A DNA stretch of 42,238 bases from Rubrivivax sp. (GCA_004210455.1 SEFA01000056.1:1-42238); one strand, 5' to 3'. Counted from the first letter of the stretch, positions 32,674 through 41,224 are shown. The notes: a model not told the origin generated them from the sequence alone. Translations and numbers: made by a program.

Positions 32674-32883
32674 CGATCGCTAGGTCAAGCGGTCTGGCGT
32701 TCTAGCGGTCAGGCGGACAGGCGGTCGGCGATATGCAATGGTCCGAGGCGAGGCAGATTTCAGTGACCGTGCCGGAGCTGATCTGCCTGCCGGGACCGGC
32801 GTGCACAGGACCCGCACTTGCCACACGCACTTGCTACATCCACGCTGAACCGCACCCTCCGACGCGGTCGCCAGGAGCACACC

Positions 32884-33084
32884 ATGACACATCCATCACC
32901 GCAAGCGCCTGTACGTGCCACGGAACTTGTACGTGCACCGGATCATGAACGTGCATCCGCCGCGGCGCCCAGCGATGGCGACAGCGACGCTTGTTTGCCC
33001 TGTCCAGGCGCGTTCGAACGAGCCATGCGGGAGGATCCGGAGCAAGCGCCTTGCAGTACTACCGCTGCGCCCCAGTGGTCCTGA
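32884..33084 (+). CDS. small hydrophilic hypothetical protein
   Basis: A 66-residue protein with no recognised family. Its N-terminal half contains three 18-base units (32908-32961) encoding VRATE/LVRAPD/HERASA-like hexapeptides; the C-terminal half has CLPCPGAFERAMRED and one more Cys. CAGGAG lies before the ATG. It lies 71 bases upstream of the DUF2231 gene and may share its transcript. Support is the ribosome binding site only. Confidence 0.4.
   Translation: MTHPSPQAPVRATELVRAPDHERASAAAPSDGDSDACLPCPGAFERAMREDPEQAPCSTTAAPQWS
32908..32961 (+). repeat. 18-bp tandem array, 3 units
   Basis: CCTGTACGTGCCACGGAA, CTTGTACGTGCACCGGAT, CATGAACGTGCATCCGCC; the core TGTACGTGC/TGAACGTGC is held. Confidence 0.8.
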
Positions 33085-33155
33085 GCAGGCTTAGGGCCCC
33101 CGCTTCCCCATCCGTCGATCTTGAGATCAATGAGTCCCTCCTGAGGAGCACCATC

Positions 33156-33641
33156 ATGCAAGGCAAAGCGACCTTCCTGGGTCAGGCCGTCCATCTGATG
33201 CTGGTCGCATTCCCGTTGGGTCTCCTGGGCGCTTCGGTCGCCTTCGACTGGCTGGGTCTGGGTCTGACGAATGCGCAGCTTTCGCTGGTTGCGTTCTATC
33301 TGATCAGCGGGGGGTTGATCAGCGGCGTCATCGCCACGACCTTCGGATTGATCGACTGGATGGCGGTCCCACAAGGCACGCGCGCCCGTCGTCTTGGCGC
33401 CGTTCATGCGGCAGGCAATCTTCTGGTACTGCTGCTCTTTGCCGCGAGCTGGACGCTCCGCGAGCCCTCCCCCGCTTCGCCCCCATCGCTTGCCTTAGCG
33501 CTCTCATGGGGCGGCGCCATGAGTTCGTTGATCACCGCCTGGCTCGGCGGGCATCTCCTGGACCTGCTGGGGATGGACAAGCGCGAGCGCGCACCATCCG
33601 ACGCCACAACGACGAGTTCGTTGTCGAACAGGACCGCCTGA
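33156..33641 (+). CDS. DUF2231 membrane protein
   Basis: A 161-residue inner membrane protein with four hydrophobic segments and the DUF2231 pattern: His in QAVHLMLVAFPLGLLG, FYLISGGLISGVIATTFGLIDW, and a second His in GAVHAAGNLLVLLLFAASW. Paired His in adjacent helices suggest metal or haem contact in the family, though this is unproven. GAGGAG is positioned before the ATG. The C-terminus (after GMDKRE) is polar. Confidence 0.82.
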   Translation: MQGKATFLGQAVHLMLVAFPLGLLGASVAFDWLGLGLTNAQLSLVAFYLISGGLISGVIATTFGLIDWMAVPQGTRARRLGAVHAAGNLLVLLLFAASWTLREPSPASPPSLALALSWGGAMSSLITAWLGGHLLDLLGMDKRERAPSDATTTSSLSNRTA

Positions 33642-33818
33642 GTGCCAAAGTGCTATTTCGCGCCGGGCGCAACGGCTCAATGTATCGACTGGCCGTGACG
33701 CAAGCCGAGCGGCGCCTTCGCGGCGGTATCGGCGAATGCTCGAGAGCCCGAGCGTTGGCAGGCAACGAGAGCTCCCCTTGGAACGGACTACTCTTGCAGC
33801 GGAGACCTGCCGCGCCCG

Positions 33819-34130
33819 TCACTTCTTTGGAATGACGTAGCCGATCATTGCGCCGATCATCAACGTCAGGAGAGACTGCGCCCATTTCCGGTCGTCCGCC
33901 GAGGCGGTGGTCGAGCCGAAGGCCACGTACACGCTGCCGGCGATTGCACCGGTGACGATCAAGAGTCCGAAGTACAGGATCAAGTTTTCCCGGCGACGAC
34001 GGTGCCGGGCGTCCTCCGGCGACTCGTCCGGCTCCACCTTGAGGGTGGTCTTGACGTTGGCGGGCAATCGGTTGAGGTCGAACCCAAGCTGATTGGCGCT
34101 TGACGGCCGCTCACCGTCGGGCTCGGTCAT
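33819..34130 (-). CDS. small membrane protein coupled to an RHH regulator
   Basis: A 103-residue protein: a cytosolic half with LNRLPANVKTTLKVEPDES and a run of Arg (ARHRRRREN), then a helix (LILYFGLLIVTGAIAGSVYVAF) and a second C-terminal helix (SLLTLMIGAMIGYVIPKK). No family recognised. Its ATG overlaps the stop of the upstream RHH gene by four bases, so the two are probably made together. Confidence 0.65.
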   Translation of the reverse strand: MTEPDGERPSSANQLGFDLNRLPANVKTTLKVEPDESPEDARHRRRRENLILYFGLLIVTGAIAGSVYVAFGSTTASADDRKWAQSLLTLMIGAMIGYVIPKK

Positions 34131-34339
34131 ACGCCGATGAACTCTCGCTTGAGCAGGTCCTTGTCCTCCGCCGGCACGATGCCCAGGACATTGCCTTCAC
34201 GCACGGCCTTGCGACCGACGATGTAGACCTGCAATGCCTTGCGGATGATTTCCGCCTTGCTGACTTCGTCCTCTGCGGCAGCGGCCGTGATCTCGTTGTT
34301 CAGGACGTCCGGCAGTTCCATGTTGTAGCGTGCGCCCAT
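34127..34339 (-). CDS. ribbon-helix-helix (CopG/Arc-like) regulator
   Basis: A 70-residue DNA-binding-type protein: a short strand (ARYNMELPDVLNNEI), helices AAAAEDEVSKAEIIRKALQVYIVG, then a C-terminal extension (VREGNVLGIVPAEDKDLLKREF). The start at 34339 is chosen for AAGGAA 8 bases upstream. It is followed, with ATGA overlap, by the small membrane protein. RHH proteins often repress their own operon, here possibly including the partner. Confidence 0.75.
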   Translation of the reverse strand: MGARYNMELPDVLNNEITAAAAEDEVSKAEIIRKALQVYIVGRKAVREGNVLGIVPAEDKDLLKREFIGV

Positions 34340-34523
34340 GGCGGTGTTCCTTAGCAAAAAGGTCGATGCGTCATTTATACACCGAATTTGTGCATCATGT
34401 CGGTGGGGGGGCCGTGCGCGGCCACGCCCTCCCCCAGAAACCGAGCCGTCCCGTCACAAGTCGGCTCGCCTGCGGCATCGGTGGAGCACCGCGGCGAAAC
34501 CTCGAGAAAGCCTAGCGAGGCTC

Positions 34524-34871
34524 CTACACCTTGAATTCGTCGCGGCGGCGCCCCTGGGCTTCGTACGTCGCAAGCCACCCGGCCGCACGCCCGCGGCCCG
34601 ACCACGTGTTCTCCGGATTCGCCGGATCGCGGTATAGCACCGGCGCCGCCTGGCCTGACGCGCCGCGCTGACGCCCAGGCGCGGAAAGGTACGGTCGAAG
34701 CGCCTCGACGCCTTCCGTGACGGTGAAGCCTGCCGCCTCCAGCTTCTTGGCAAAACCGTCCACCAGGACTTTGAGCTCCTCTCCCCGCTTGGCGGCGATC
34801 TGCACCTCAAGCTCGCGGCTCAGTTCCATGAGTTCGGCATAGGTGAGCCGGGACACATCCACGTTCGACAT
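34524..34871 (-). CDS. H-NS-family nucleoid protein
   Basis: A 115-residue protein with an N-terminal coiled coil (YAELMELSRELEVQIAAKRGEEL) for oligomerisation and the C-terminal H-NS DNA-binding signature YRDPANPENTWSGRGRAAGW. Typical H-NS has GRGRxPxW; here the Pro is Ala. Such proteins silence AT-rich, usually acquired DNA, which is a plausible role next to a secretion cluster. AGGAAAG precedes the ATG. Confidence 0.88.
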   Translation of the reverse strand: MSNVDVSRLTYAELMELSRELEVQIAAKRGEELKVLVDGFAKKLEAAGFTVTEGVEALRPYLSAPGRQRGASGQAAPVLYRDPANPENTWSGRGRAAGWLATYEAQGRRRDEFKV

Positions 34872-35254
34872 TGCTTTCCTGGGTGATCAAAGGTCGGCGC
34901 ATCCTACCGGCGCTGTCCAGGCCGCAACCGAGAAAGGCAACGCAGCACGTAACCCTTCGGCTGACAGATGCCAAGGTGACGGCACTTGCCCGCGCATTGC
35001 TCACGCGTTCTGGTGTCCACACCTCACCGGTGCTCTCCGGGCCACTGCGTTCCCAGGCGAGAACACAACGCGGGGCCGAGGTGGAAGGCCGACTTCTTCA
35101 GCGACGAGCCAGGGGAAAACACATTCGCGGGTGCACGGATTCGTTACCCGCAGCCGAGCACGGTGCACATCACCAGCGAACTGGGGCGTCGCACGACCGT
35201 AACGATGGTCTTTTCGTCGATCGACGCGCAGACCGGCATGAGGGGTCGGCCGAG
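34872..35254. other. gene-free stretch upstream of a broken receiver gene
   Basis: About 380 bases between the divergent H-NS-like gene and the receiver pseudogene. Several frames are open but none has a start signal with recognisable protein content. Confidence 0.4.
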
Positions 35255-35684
35255 ATGGACAACGACCGAACTCCATCGGCGTGTACCGTGCGAAGCGACC
35301 CCGTGGAAGGCCGGGTCCTCCTGCTCGTCCAGGCAATGCCTACCTGCGCGAATCCTCCGTCCAGCTGATGTGGGCCAAGGGGCTGGCGGTGTACGCCGTC
35401 TTCGACGCGCAAGAGGCGCTGGATCTGCTGGGCGGCGGCTTCGCCCCGGACCATCTTGTGTCCGACATTGTCACGCGCGGGCCCCAGGATGGCGTCGCGT
35501 TTGTCCGGCAGGTCCGGGCGCAGCATCCCGGCGTGACGGCCGTGCTGGTCACAGGCCACAGCGGCGTCGCGGAGCGGGTGCGCGACGAAGGCCTGACCGT
35601 GCTGCGCATGCCCCACCCACCTCGCTGCTCGCGGCGCTCACGCAGTCCAGAACACCGACCCACGTGCAAGCGAATTGCAAGTGA
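35255..35684 (+). pseudogene. response-regulator receiver domain with two frameshifts
   Basis: The receiver fold can be followed only by changing frame twice. VEGRVLLLV (frame of an ATG at 35255) breaks near 35333 where the acidic pair should be, continues as NAYLRESSVQLMWAKGLAVYAVFDAQEALDLL, then HLVSDIVTRGPQDGVAFVRQVRAQHPGVTAVLVTGHSG and TVLRMPHP, and breaks again near 35625 before SLLAALTQS. Asp in LVSDIV is the expected phospho-acceptor; the Lys of the usual KP is Met here. Either a true pseudogene or two sequencing errors. It ends near an 11-bp repeat (about 35665-35696). An intact receiver gene follows. Confidence 0.6.
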
Positions 35685-35839
35685 ATTGCAAGCGACTTGG
35701 CTTGTGGCGCGGCCGAAGTTCGCCGGGCTGAGAGGCGTACACCTACGCCTCGTCCCTCCGAGCCCTGTCACGCCCCCCATCGCCGTCCACTAGGCTTGCC
35801 CGTCGTTTGCCGCGATCATGGAACCCTACAGGAGAACAT

Positions 35840-36223
35840 ATGAAGCTGGTGGTGGTAGAGGATTCGGCGATCTTGCGCAGAATGGTCGTGCAACGCCTCG
35901 AGGACGAAGTGGGCGCGACGACCGTCGGCCAGGCGGACGGCGAGTCGACCGCGCTCACCACCGTCAAACTGACGTCCCCAGACGCGGTGCTGGTGGATCT
36001 GAACCTGGCCAGCGGCAGCGGCCTGGCCCTCGTGTCCCGCCTTCGAGCCCACCGCTTTCGCGGAAGGCTCATCGTGCTGAGTTCCAACGACCGCGAAGCC
36101 TACGAGCCGATGGTACTGGCACGGGGCGCGGACCGCTTCTACGACAAGTCGAACGACTTCGAAGGCCTCCTGCGCGGTCTCGGTAACCCCGCCGGAAGCC
36201 TCTGGATGGGGATGGGGGACTGA
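35840..36223 (+). CDS. single-domain response regulator
   Basis: A 127-residue receiver-only protein: VVVEDSAILRRMV, phospho-acceptor Asp53 in AVLVDLNLASGSG, Ser in IVLSSND, and Lys in FYDKSNDF. It has no output domain. CAGGAGAA precedes the ATG. It is convergent with the chemoreceptor gene. Confidence 0.88.
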   Translation: MKLVVVEDSAILRRMVVQRLEDEVGATTVGQADGESTALTTVKLTSPDAVLVDLNLASGSGLALVSRLRAHRFRGRLIVLSSNDREAYEPMVLARGADRFYDKSNDFEGLLRGLGNPAGSLWMGMGD

Positions 36224-36284
36224 CGCTGCTGACGCGCGCGCCGCGTTCAGATACCTCGGACGATCGGCATCGACATCGTGAGTC

Positions 36285-37859
36285 TCAAAGATTTCTCAGT
36301 CGAAATACTGCGACCGAATCCACCAGGGCCCGAGACTGCTGCTGAAGGCTGTCCGCTGCGGCGGCACTCTGCTCGACAAGGGCAGCGTTTTGCTGCGTTG
36401 CCTGATCCATCTGCGTGATGGCCTGTCCGACCTGACCAACCCCTGCACTCTGCTCACGGCTTGCGGTGCTGATGGCCTCGACGATGGCCGCCAGCCGCTG
36501 GATCTCCGAGACGATGTGCGACATGCTGGTCCCTGCCTGATTGACGAGCGTGGTCCCGGTCTGCACCTGTTCGACGCTGGTGCCGATGAGCTGCTTGATT
36601 TCACGCGCCGCCGATGCGGATCGCTGCGCCAATGCGCGCACCTCCCCAGCCACCACCGCGAAGCCGCGACCCTGCTCGCCAGCGCGGGCGGCCTCGACGG
36701 CAGCGTTGAGCGCCAGGATGTTAGTCTGGAAGGCAATGCTGTCGATCACTCCGATGATGTCGGCGATGCGGCGAGAACTGCCGCTGATCTGGTCCATGGT
36801 ATGCACCACCTGCACGACCACGTCGCCGCCCTGCTCGGCCGCCGTGCGCGCCTGGCTGGCAAGTTGATGAGCCGCCTGGGCGTTGTCCGCGTTCTGGCGC
36901 ACGGTCGCGCCGAGTTGCTCCATCGAGGAGGAGGTCTGCTGCAGCGCGCTGGCCTGCTGCTCCGTGCGGCTCGAGAGATCCGCGTTGCCTTGCGCAATCT
37001 CGCCGCTGGCCACCGACACCTGCTCCGCCCGTTCCCGCACGCCGGACACGATCGCGGCCAGTCGATGCTGCATGTCTTCCAAGGCGGCCATCAGGCTGTC
37101 GGTGTCGCCGGGTCTCAGCTGAACCTCGTAAGTCAGGTTGCCCTCAGCCACTTGGCGCGCGAACTCGGCGGCGCTGGCCGGTTCCCCGCCGAGCAGCCGC
37201 AGCAGATGACGACTCAAGGCCAGGGCCAGTCCACCGACAACGACCACCGCCACGGCCAGTCCGAGACCCAGGGCCACCCGCGCCGTGCGGCCGGTCGCGC
37301 CCGCTTCGGCGTGGGCGCCCTTCACCGCCTCCGCGTTGAAGTTGTCCAGCGCATCGATGCGATCGCCGACCTCGGTGAACTGGACGGCTCCCTCGACCGC
37401 AACGGCCCGGGCCGCGTCCTCACGCGCGCTGGAGGCATCGCCGCTCGCGCGGCTCACCCGCGCCAGCGCGGCGGTGGCGTATTGGTTCAGGGAGGCTTGC
37501 ATCCGCTCAAACAGCTGGCGCTCCTCATCGCCATCGACCCGCTGCTGGTAGTCCCTCATCAGAGCGGGCAGCCGATCGACCAAGGCGCGCATCGCTGCGG
37601 CCTCCCGCAACCCTTCGGTCGGGCCAAGCAACGGGACGCGCAGTTCGGCCACGCGGATGTTGTCGACGGTGTCGTTGACCTCGCCGACCAACGCCTGGCT
37701 CGGCAGCGCGTCCTCGGCCAGCAGGACTTCCGCGGATTCGACTCGACTCAGGCTGGCCAGGCCCACGACGGCCATGAGTGCGGTACTGAGCAACCCGGCG
37801 CCTGCAAGCAAGGTCAGCTTGATCCACAAGGGCCAAGCGGCGAAGCGGCGTGTCGACAT
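36285..37859 (-). CDS. methyl-accepting chemotaxis protein
   Basis: A 524-residue chemoreceptor of the Tsr/Tar architecture: helix 1 (about 13-36), a four-helix-bundle periplasmic sensor, helix 2 (about 190-212), HAMP ([27 protein letters not shown]), and a signalling domain with the hairpin tip [20 protein letters not shown] and adaptation-helix Glu/Gln-rich blocks ([20 protein letters not shown]). It lacks the C-terminal CheB/CheR tether pentapeptide. AAGGAG lies 5 bases before the ATG. Ligand unknown. Confidence 0.93.
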   Translation of the reverse strand: MSTRRFAAWPLWIKLTLLAGAGLLSTALMAVVGLASLSRVESAEVLLAEDALPSQALVGEVNDTVDNIRVAELRVPLLGPTEGLREAAAMRALVDRLPALMRDYQQRVDGDEERQLFERMQASLNQYATAALARVSRASGDASSAREDAARAVAVEGAVQFTEVGDRIDALDNFNAEAVKGAHAEAGATGRTARVALGLGLAVAVVVVGGLALALSRHLLRLLGGEPASAAEFARQVAEGNLTYEVQLRPGDTDSLMAALEDMQHRLAAIVSGVRERAEQVSVASGEIAQGNADLSSRTEQQASALQQTSSSMEQLGATVRQNADNAQAAHQLASQARTAAEQGGDVVVQVVHTMDQISGSSRRIADIIGVIDSIAFQTNILALNAAVEAARAGEQGRGFAVVAGEVRALAQRSASAAREIKQLIGTSVEQVQTGTTLVNQAGTSMSHIVSEIQRLAAIVEAISTASREQSAGVGQVGQAITQMDQATQQNAALVEQSAAAADSLQQQSRALVDSVAVFRLRNL

Positions 37860-37951
37860 GCGATCTCCTTAATGCGAACCATCCGCACCCCACGGCGTGA
37901 CGGAACGGCTCAGGGTGTTCGGCGTGCAAACGAGATGCGGCAAATCCGCTG

Positions 37952-38010
37952 CCCGACAAATGGCGGACCCGACAAATGGCGACCCGACGAATGGCGACCC
38001 CGAAGATGGC
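37952..38010 (+). repeat. 15-bp tandem array between the chemoreceptor and the next gene
   Basis: CCCGACAAATGGCGGA (16 bases), CCCGACAAATGGCGA, CCCGACGAATGGCGA and a partial CCCCGAAGATGGC. Non-coding, in the divergent promoter gap of about 260 bases. Confidence 0.88.
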
Positions 38011-38120
38011 TGCCAATTTATCCAACTTCTCCCGCCCTCGCCACTCAAGACGCGTCGCGGGTTTCCGATAGGAAAAACAGGAGCGCGGCCATCCCGGCGC
38101 CCCTGCCGAAGTCGCATGAC

Positions 38121-38933
38121 ATGAATTGCAGTACACCGCCCCGCTCTGTTCACGTTTCGCATGATGGATGGCCGCGATGCGCGCATCCGCATCCGCGCCA
38201 GCACCCTCGCATCGCCGCCACCTGCTGGAGGACGTCCGCCGCGCTGGCTGGTGCGCTCGCCGTCTTGATGCTGCACGTCGGCGCGCAAGCCGCGGCACCG
38301 CTGAACACGGATGATCCGGGCATTCTCGCGGCCGGAGACTGCGAGTTGGAGTCCTACGCCGCTCGCAGTCGCCGTGGCGGCCTGCGCAGTGACGGCATGT
38401 CCGTCCAGGGTGGCTGTGGTATCGGGTGGTCCAGCCAACTCAACTTCGCGGCGTTCCGCGAGCAAGCGCAAGGTGGAAATGTGCACGGCACTGCTCTGCA
38501 CGCCAAGACGGTCCTACGCGAAGCAGGCTCCGGAACCTTCGCGGGCTTGGGCGATCTGAGCCTCACGCTCGGCTATGGCCTCGCTTTGGAGCGGAACGCC
38601 GGTCGCTGGCGGCGCGCCGGGTCGGGCGTCTCGCTCCTCGTGGCGCAGCGTTTCTGGTCAAACACCCAGGTTCTCTTCAACGTCGGCCACGCACGCCAGC
38701 GCTGGTCACAATCGGCGTCTACCACGTGGGGCTTAGCCATTGAGCAGGATGCGGGACCGGCGGTGACGCTCGTGGCGGAGACCTATGGCGACGATCGGGC
38801 GCCCGCCGCCTGGGCCGCCGGTCTACGTTGGCGAACTGCGATCGAAGGGCTCACGATCGGCGGCACGTACAGCGCCTCGATGGAGCGTCAGAAGACCCGC
38901 TGCCTCGGCCTGGGCGCGACTAGGGCGTTCTGA
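38121..38933 (+). CDS. outer-membrane beta-barrel-type protein
   Basis: A 270-residue protein with a polar leader of about 40 residues, a hydrophobic signal ending LMLHVGAQAAA, then APLNTDDPGILAAGDCELESY, as seen in the phenol-degradation MetA-type/outer membrane channel-like family, followed by alternating strands (GWSSQLNFAAFREQA, LSLTLGYGLALERN, GLRWRTAIEGLTIGGTYSAS) and a C-terminal Phe, typical of beta-barrels. The start is uncertain; ATG 38121 follows a weak site and a later start is possible. Role unknown. Confidence 0.6.
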   Translation: MNCSTPPRSVHVSHDGWPRCAHPHPRQHPRIAATCWRTSAALAGALAVLMLHVGAQAAAPLNTDDPGILAAGDCELESYAARSRRGGLRSDGMSVQGGCGIGWSSQLNFAAFREQAQGGNVHGTALHAKTVLREAGSGTFAGLGDLSLTLGYGLALERNAGRWRRAGSGVSLLVAQRFWSNTQVLFNVGHARQRWSQSASTTWGLAIEQDAGPAVTLVAETYGDDRAPAAWAAGLRWRTAIEGLTIGGTYSASMERQKTRCLGLGATRAF

Positions 38934-39375
38934 GAGCAAGACCTGCATTTCGACGGGGACTCCGGCCTCGCCGTGGCGAGCGAACCGGTCACTGACGTTA
39001 AGCCGTGGCAGGCATTGACAGGCGCTTGCCGGCCCTTGCGACGAACCGGCGTGATCAAGGCGCACTTCGCGATCTCAACGCAGCGCTTTGCTCGGTCGCC
39101 GTCGATGTTGGGCAACGCATCCAGGTATTCGTCTCAAAACGGCGCAAGCGGTCGGCTAATTGCGGGGCGCGGCCCCGCGCCTGCAAGCAGCCGCAACTGC
39201 CTTGAAGCGTGACCTGCCAAGCGTTGCCGGTGGTCTTGACGCTACCCGCTCCCCCACCCCTCGCTGTTGATCGACGTCCGCATGACGAGCCTCTTTCGCA
39301 GGACTCACAGTTGGAGCAGAACCCGCGATCGAAGTTGACGGAGACCACGCAAGGCGGGGCCCGCGGCCGGGGACC
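38934..39375. other. gene-free stretch
   Basis: About 440 bases between the barrel gene and the minus-strand hypothetical gene. It holds a 7-bp GC hairpin (GCGGGGC/GCCCCGC, 39162-39178) without a T-run. Short frames are open on both strands but lack start signals. Confidence 0.4.
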
Positions 39376-39636
39376 TTAGCCGGCGATCGCCGTACTCCGA
39401 TCGACCAATTCGGCCTGGGCGCCAGAGTTGGGGCGCGTGAACTGGCGCCTGTATTGGGCCAGCAGCAGGTAGTCCGGTACGAGCGACGTTGTTTCAGCCA
39501 TGAAGCGAATCTCCGGGCTGTCGGGGCAAGACTGCTGATGCTCGCGGAATGTCTCGACAGCTCGCGTCCGAAGCGCTTTGTCGCCGGCCGCGAAGCGGCG
39601 GATGACCTCGCGCTCGCTGTCGGTCATGGTGCTCAT
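39376..39636 (-). CDS. small hypothetical protein
   Basis: An 86-residue soluble protein with no recognised family; it begins MSTMTDSEREVIRRFAAGDKALRTRAVETF and has a helical middle. AGGAGAA lies 8 bases before the chosen start at 39636. It is divergent from xth across an AT-rich gap. Confidence 0.5.
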   Translation of the reverse strand: MSTMTDSEREVIRRFAAGDKALRTRAVETFREHQQSCPDSPEIRFMAETTSLVPDYLLLAQYRRQFTRPNSGAQAELVDRSTAIAG

Positions 39637-39722
39637 GCATCGTTCTCCTGTCTCCATCTTAGCGGTCGCACAACTGGTGAGCGCCGCCCCAATCTTGGGG
39701 GAGCGGCATGTCCCGATAGGAT

Positions 39723-39800
39723 TGCCCGGTGCGTGCTAGCTACCATGCAAGCTACCGGTCTACCGGGCACTTTTTTGGTAGCTACGAAGGTAGCTACGAA
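39723..39800. repeat. inverted and direct repeats in an AT-rich gap
   Basis: TGCCCGGT pairs with ACCGGGCA about 30 bases on, followed by CTTTTTT, resembling a terminator with a large loop. Right after it, GGTAGCTACGAA occurs twice exactly (39777-39800), and its complement TAGCTACC occurs in the loop. From 39767 to 39856 the sequence is far richer in A and T than anything else in the window. Confidence 0.7.
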
Positions 39801-39856
39801 AAAACGACCAAAACAACTTAGAAAAACATTAAGAAAATCAATAGGTTAACGACTTC

Positions 39857-40621
39857 ATGAAATTCGCCACCTGGAACGTCAACTCCCTGGCCGTGCGCCT
39901 GCCGCAGCTGCTGGAGTGGCTGGCCGCCAATCCGGTCGACGCGCTCGTGCTGCAGGAGACCAAGCTCACCGACGACAAGTTCCCGACGCTGGAGATCGGC
40001 GAGGCCGGTTATCAGGTGCAGTGGTTCGGTCAGAAGACCTACAACGGCGTGGCCCTGCTCAGCAAGACGCCCGCCAAGGACGTGGTGAAGAACATCACCG
40101 GCTACGCCGACGAGCAGGCGCGGCTGATCGCCGGGACGGTCGGCGACGTCCGCGTGATCGGCGGCTATTTCCCGAACGGCCAGGCGCTGGACAGCGACAA
40201 GTTCGTCTACAAGATGGCCTGGCTGGACGGACTGCGCGCCTGGCTCGCCACCGAGATGCAGCAGCACGAGAACCTGGTGCTGATGGGCGACTTCAACATC
40301 GCCCCCGAGGACCGCGACTGCTACGACCCGGCCGCCTTCGTCGGGCAGACGCACACCTCGCCGCAGGAGCGCGCCCACTTCCAGGCGCTGCTCGACCTGG
40401 GACTGACCGACGCCTACCGCATGTTCGAGCAGCCGCCCAAGAGCTACAGCTGGTGGGACTACCGGATGCTGGGCTTCCAGAAGAACAAGGGGCTGCGCAT
40501 CGATCACATCCTCGTGAGCGCGGCGCTGAAGGCCCGGGTCACGGGCTGCACGATCGACCGCGCGATGCGCAAGCTGCCCAAGCCCAGCGACCACGCGCCG
40601 GTGATCGTCACCATCGACTGA
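39857..40621 (+). CDS. xthA: exodeoxyribonuclease III
   Basis: A 254-residue AP endonuclease/3' exonuclease of the xth family, acting in base excision repair. Catalytic motifs are all present: MKFATWNVNSL (metal-site Asn), LVLQETKLTDD (Glu), GGYFPNGQ, LMGDFNIAPEDRD (Asp and Asn), SWWDYR, RIDHILVS and SDHAPVIV (catalytic His). Length is normal. The ribosome site is weak. Ends convergent with marR. Confidence 0.95.
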   Translation: MKFATWNVNSLAVRLPQLLEWLAANPVDALVLQETKLTDDKFPTLEIGEAGYQVQWFGQKTYNGVALLSKTPAKDVVKNITGYADEQARLIAGTVGDVRVIGGYFPNGQALDSDKFVYKMAWLDGLRAWLATEMQQHENLVLMGDFNIAPEDRDCYDPAAFVGQTHTSPQERAHFQALLDLGLTDAYRMFEQPPKSYSWWDYRMLGFQKNKGLRIDHILVSAALKARVTGCTIDRAMRKLPKPSDHAPVIVTID

Positions 40622-40637
40622 ACGATCGACGGAGCGA

Positions 40638-40655
40638 CCGGACCGGTCAGTCCGG
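40638..40655. terminator. candidate hairpin terminator
   Basis: CCGGAC/GTCCGG stem with a 6-base loop at the convergent ends of xthA and the MarR gene; the loop and distal arm overlap the marR stop codon. No T-run. Confidence 0.35.
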
Positions 40656-41150
40656 CGCGACCTCGCCGCGCATCAGCGCGGCACATTCGTCCAGCAACGC
40701 GTGCAGACGCTGCACGCGCTCGTCGCCCAGACGCTCGTTGAGCGAGAGCTGGGCACGCTTCCAGGTCGACTTCATCAGCTGTCGCCGCGCATGGCCCTGC
40801 TCCGTCGCCTGCAGCTGACGGCTGCGCGCGTCCGCGCCCGGCAGCGTCTCCACCAGACCCTGCGCCTGTAGCGGCTGCACATTGCGAGACAAGGTCGAGA
40901 GATCGATGTCCATGCGCCGCGCAAGCTCGCTCGGCTGGATCGGCCCCAGCACCACGATGTGCGACAGCAGCGCGTACTGCGTCGTCGTCAGGCCGGATTC
41001 GGCGAACTGCGCCTCGCAGTGGTTGGACACCAGCCGCGTCACCTGACGCAGCTTGAAATTGGTGCAGCCCCTGGGCGAGATCGGCTCCGCCTGCGCCAGG
41101 GTCTGGCCCTGCGCGGACGCGGTCTTCGAAGCAGAACCGGAAGCGCTCAT
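40647..41150 (-). CDS. MarR-family transcriptional regulator
   Basis: A 167-residue regulator with a polar leader of about 25 residues and a winged helix: NFKLRQVTRLVSNHCEAQFA, ESGLTTTQYALLSHIVVLGP, IQPSELARRMDIDLSTLSRNVQPLQAQGLVE (recognition helix) and the wing ADARSRQLQATEQG. The start at 41150 is chosen over an upstream ATG that would extend across the operator. It is divergent from the thioesterase gene and probably represses it and itself through the palindrome at 41198. Confidence 0.9.
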   Translation of the reverse strand: MSASGSASKTASAQGQTLAQAEPISPRGCTNFKLRQVTRLVSNHCEAQFAESGLTTTQYALLSHIVVLGPIQPSELARRMDIDLSTLSRNVQPLQAQGLVETLPGADARSRQLQATEQGHARRQLMKSTWKRAQLSLNERLGDERVQRLHALLDECAALMRGEVAPD

Positions 41151-41197
41151 CTGGAATGTTCTCTCAAGGTGTCGCCAGGAGGCTTGACAGCGAATGA

Positions 41198-41224
41198 TTG
41201 TAGCTGCAACCATTGCAGCCACAA
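41198..41224. promoter_or_regulatory. candidate MarR operator
   Basis: TTGTAGCTGCAA-CCA-TTGCAGCCACAA: two 12-base arms, 11 of 12 matching as an inverted repeat, between the divergent marR and thioesterase genes, a typical place and size for a MarR site. Confidence 0.65.

Noticed and set aside
36390-38120. long plus-strand frame running through the chemoreceptor and into the barrel gene
   Set aside because: It is antisense to an unmistakable chemoreceptor; His/Arg/Gln-rich composition; only the part after 38121 looks like protein.
38973-39212. 79-residue frame in the gap after the barrel gene
   Set aside because: No ribosome site, open on both strands, and no recognisable protein pattern.
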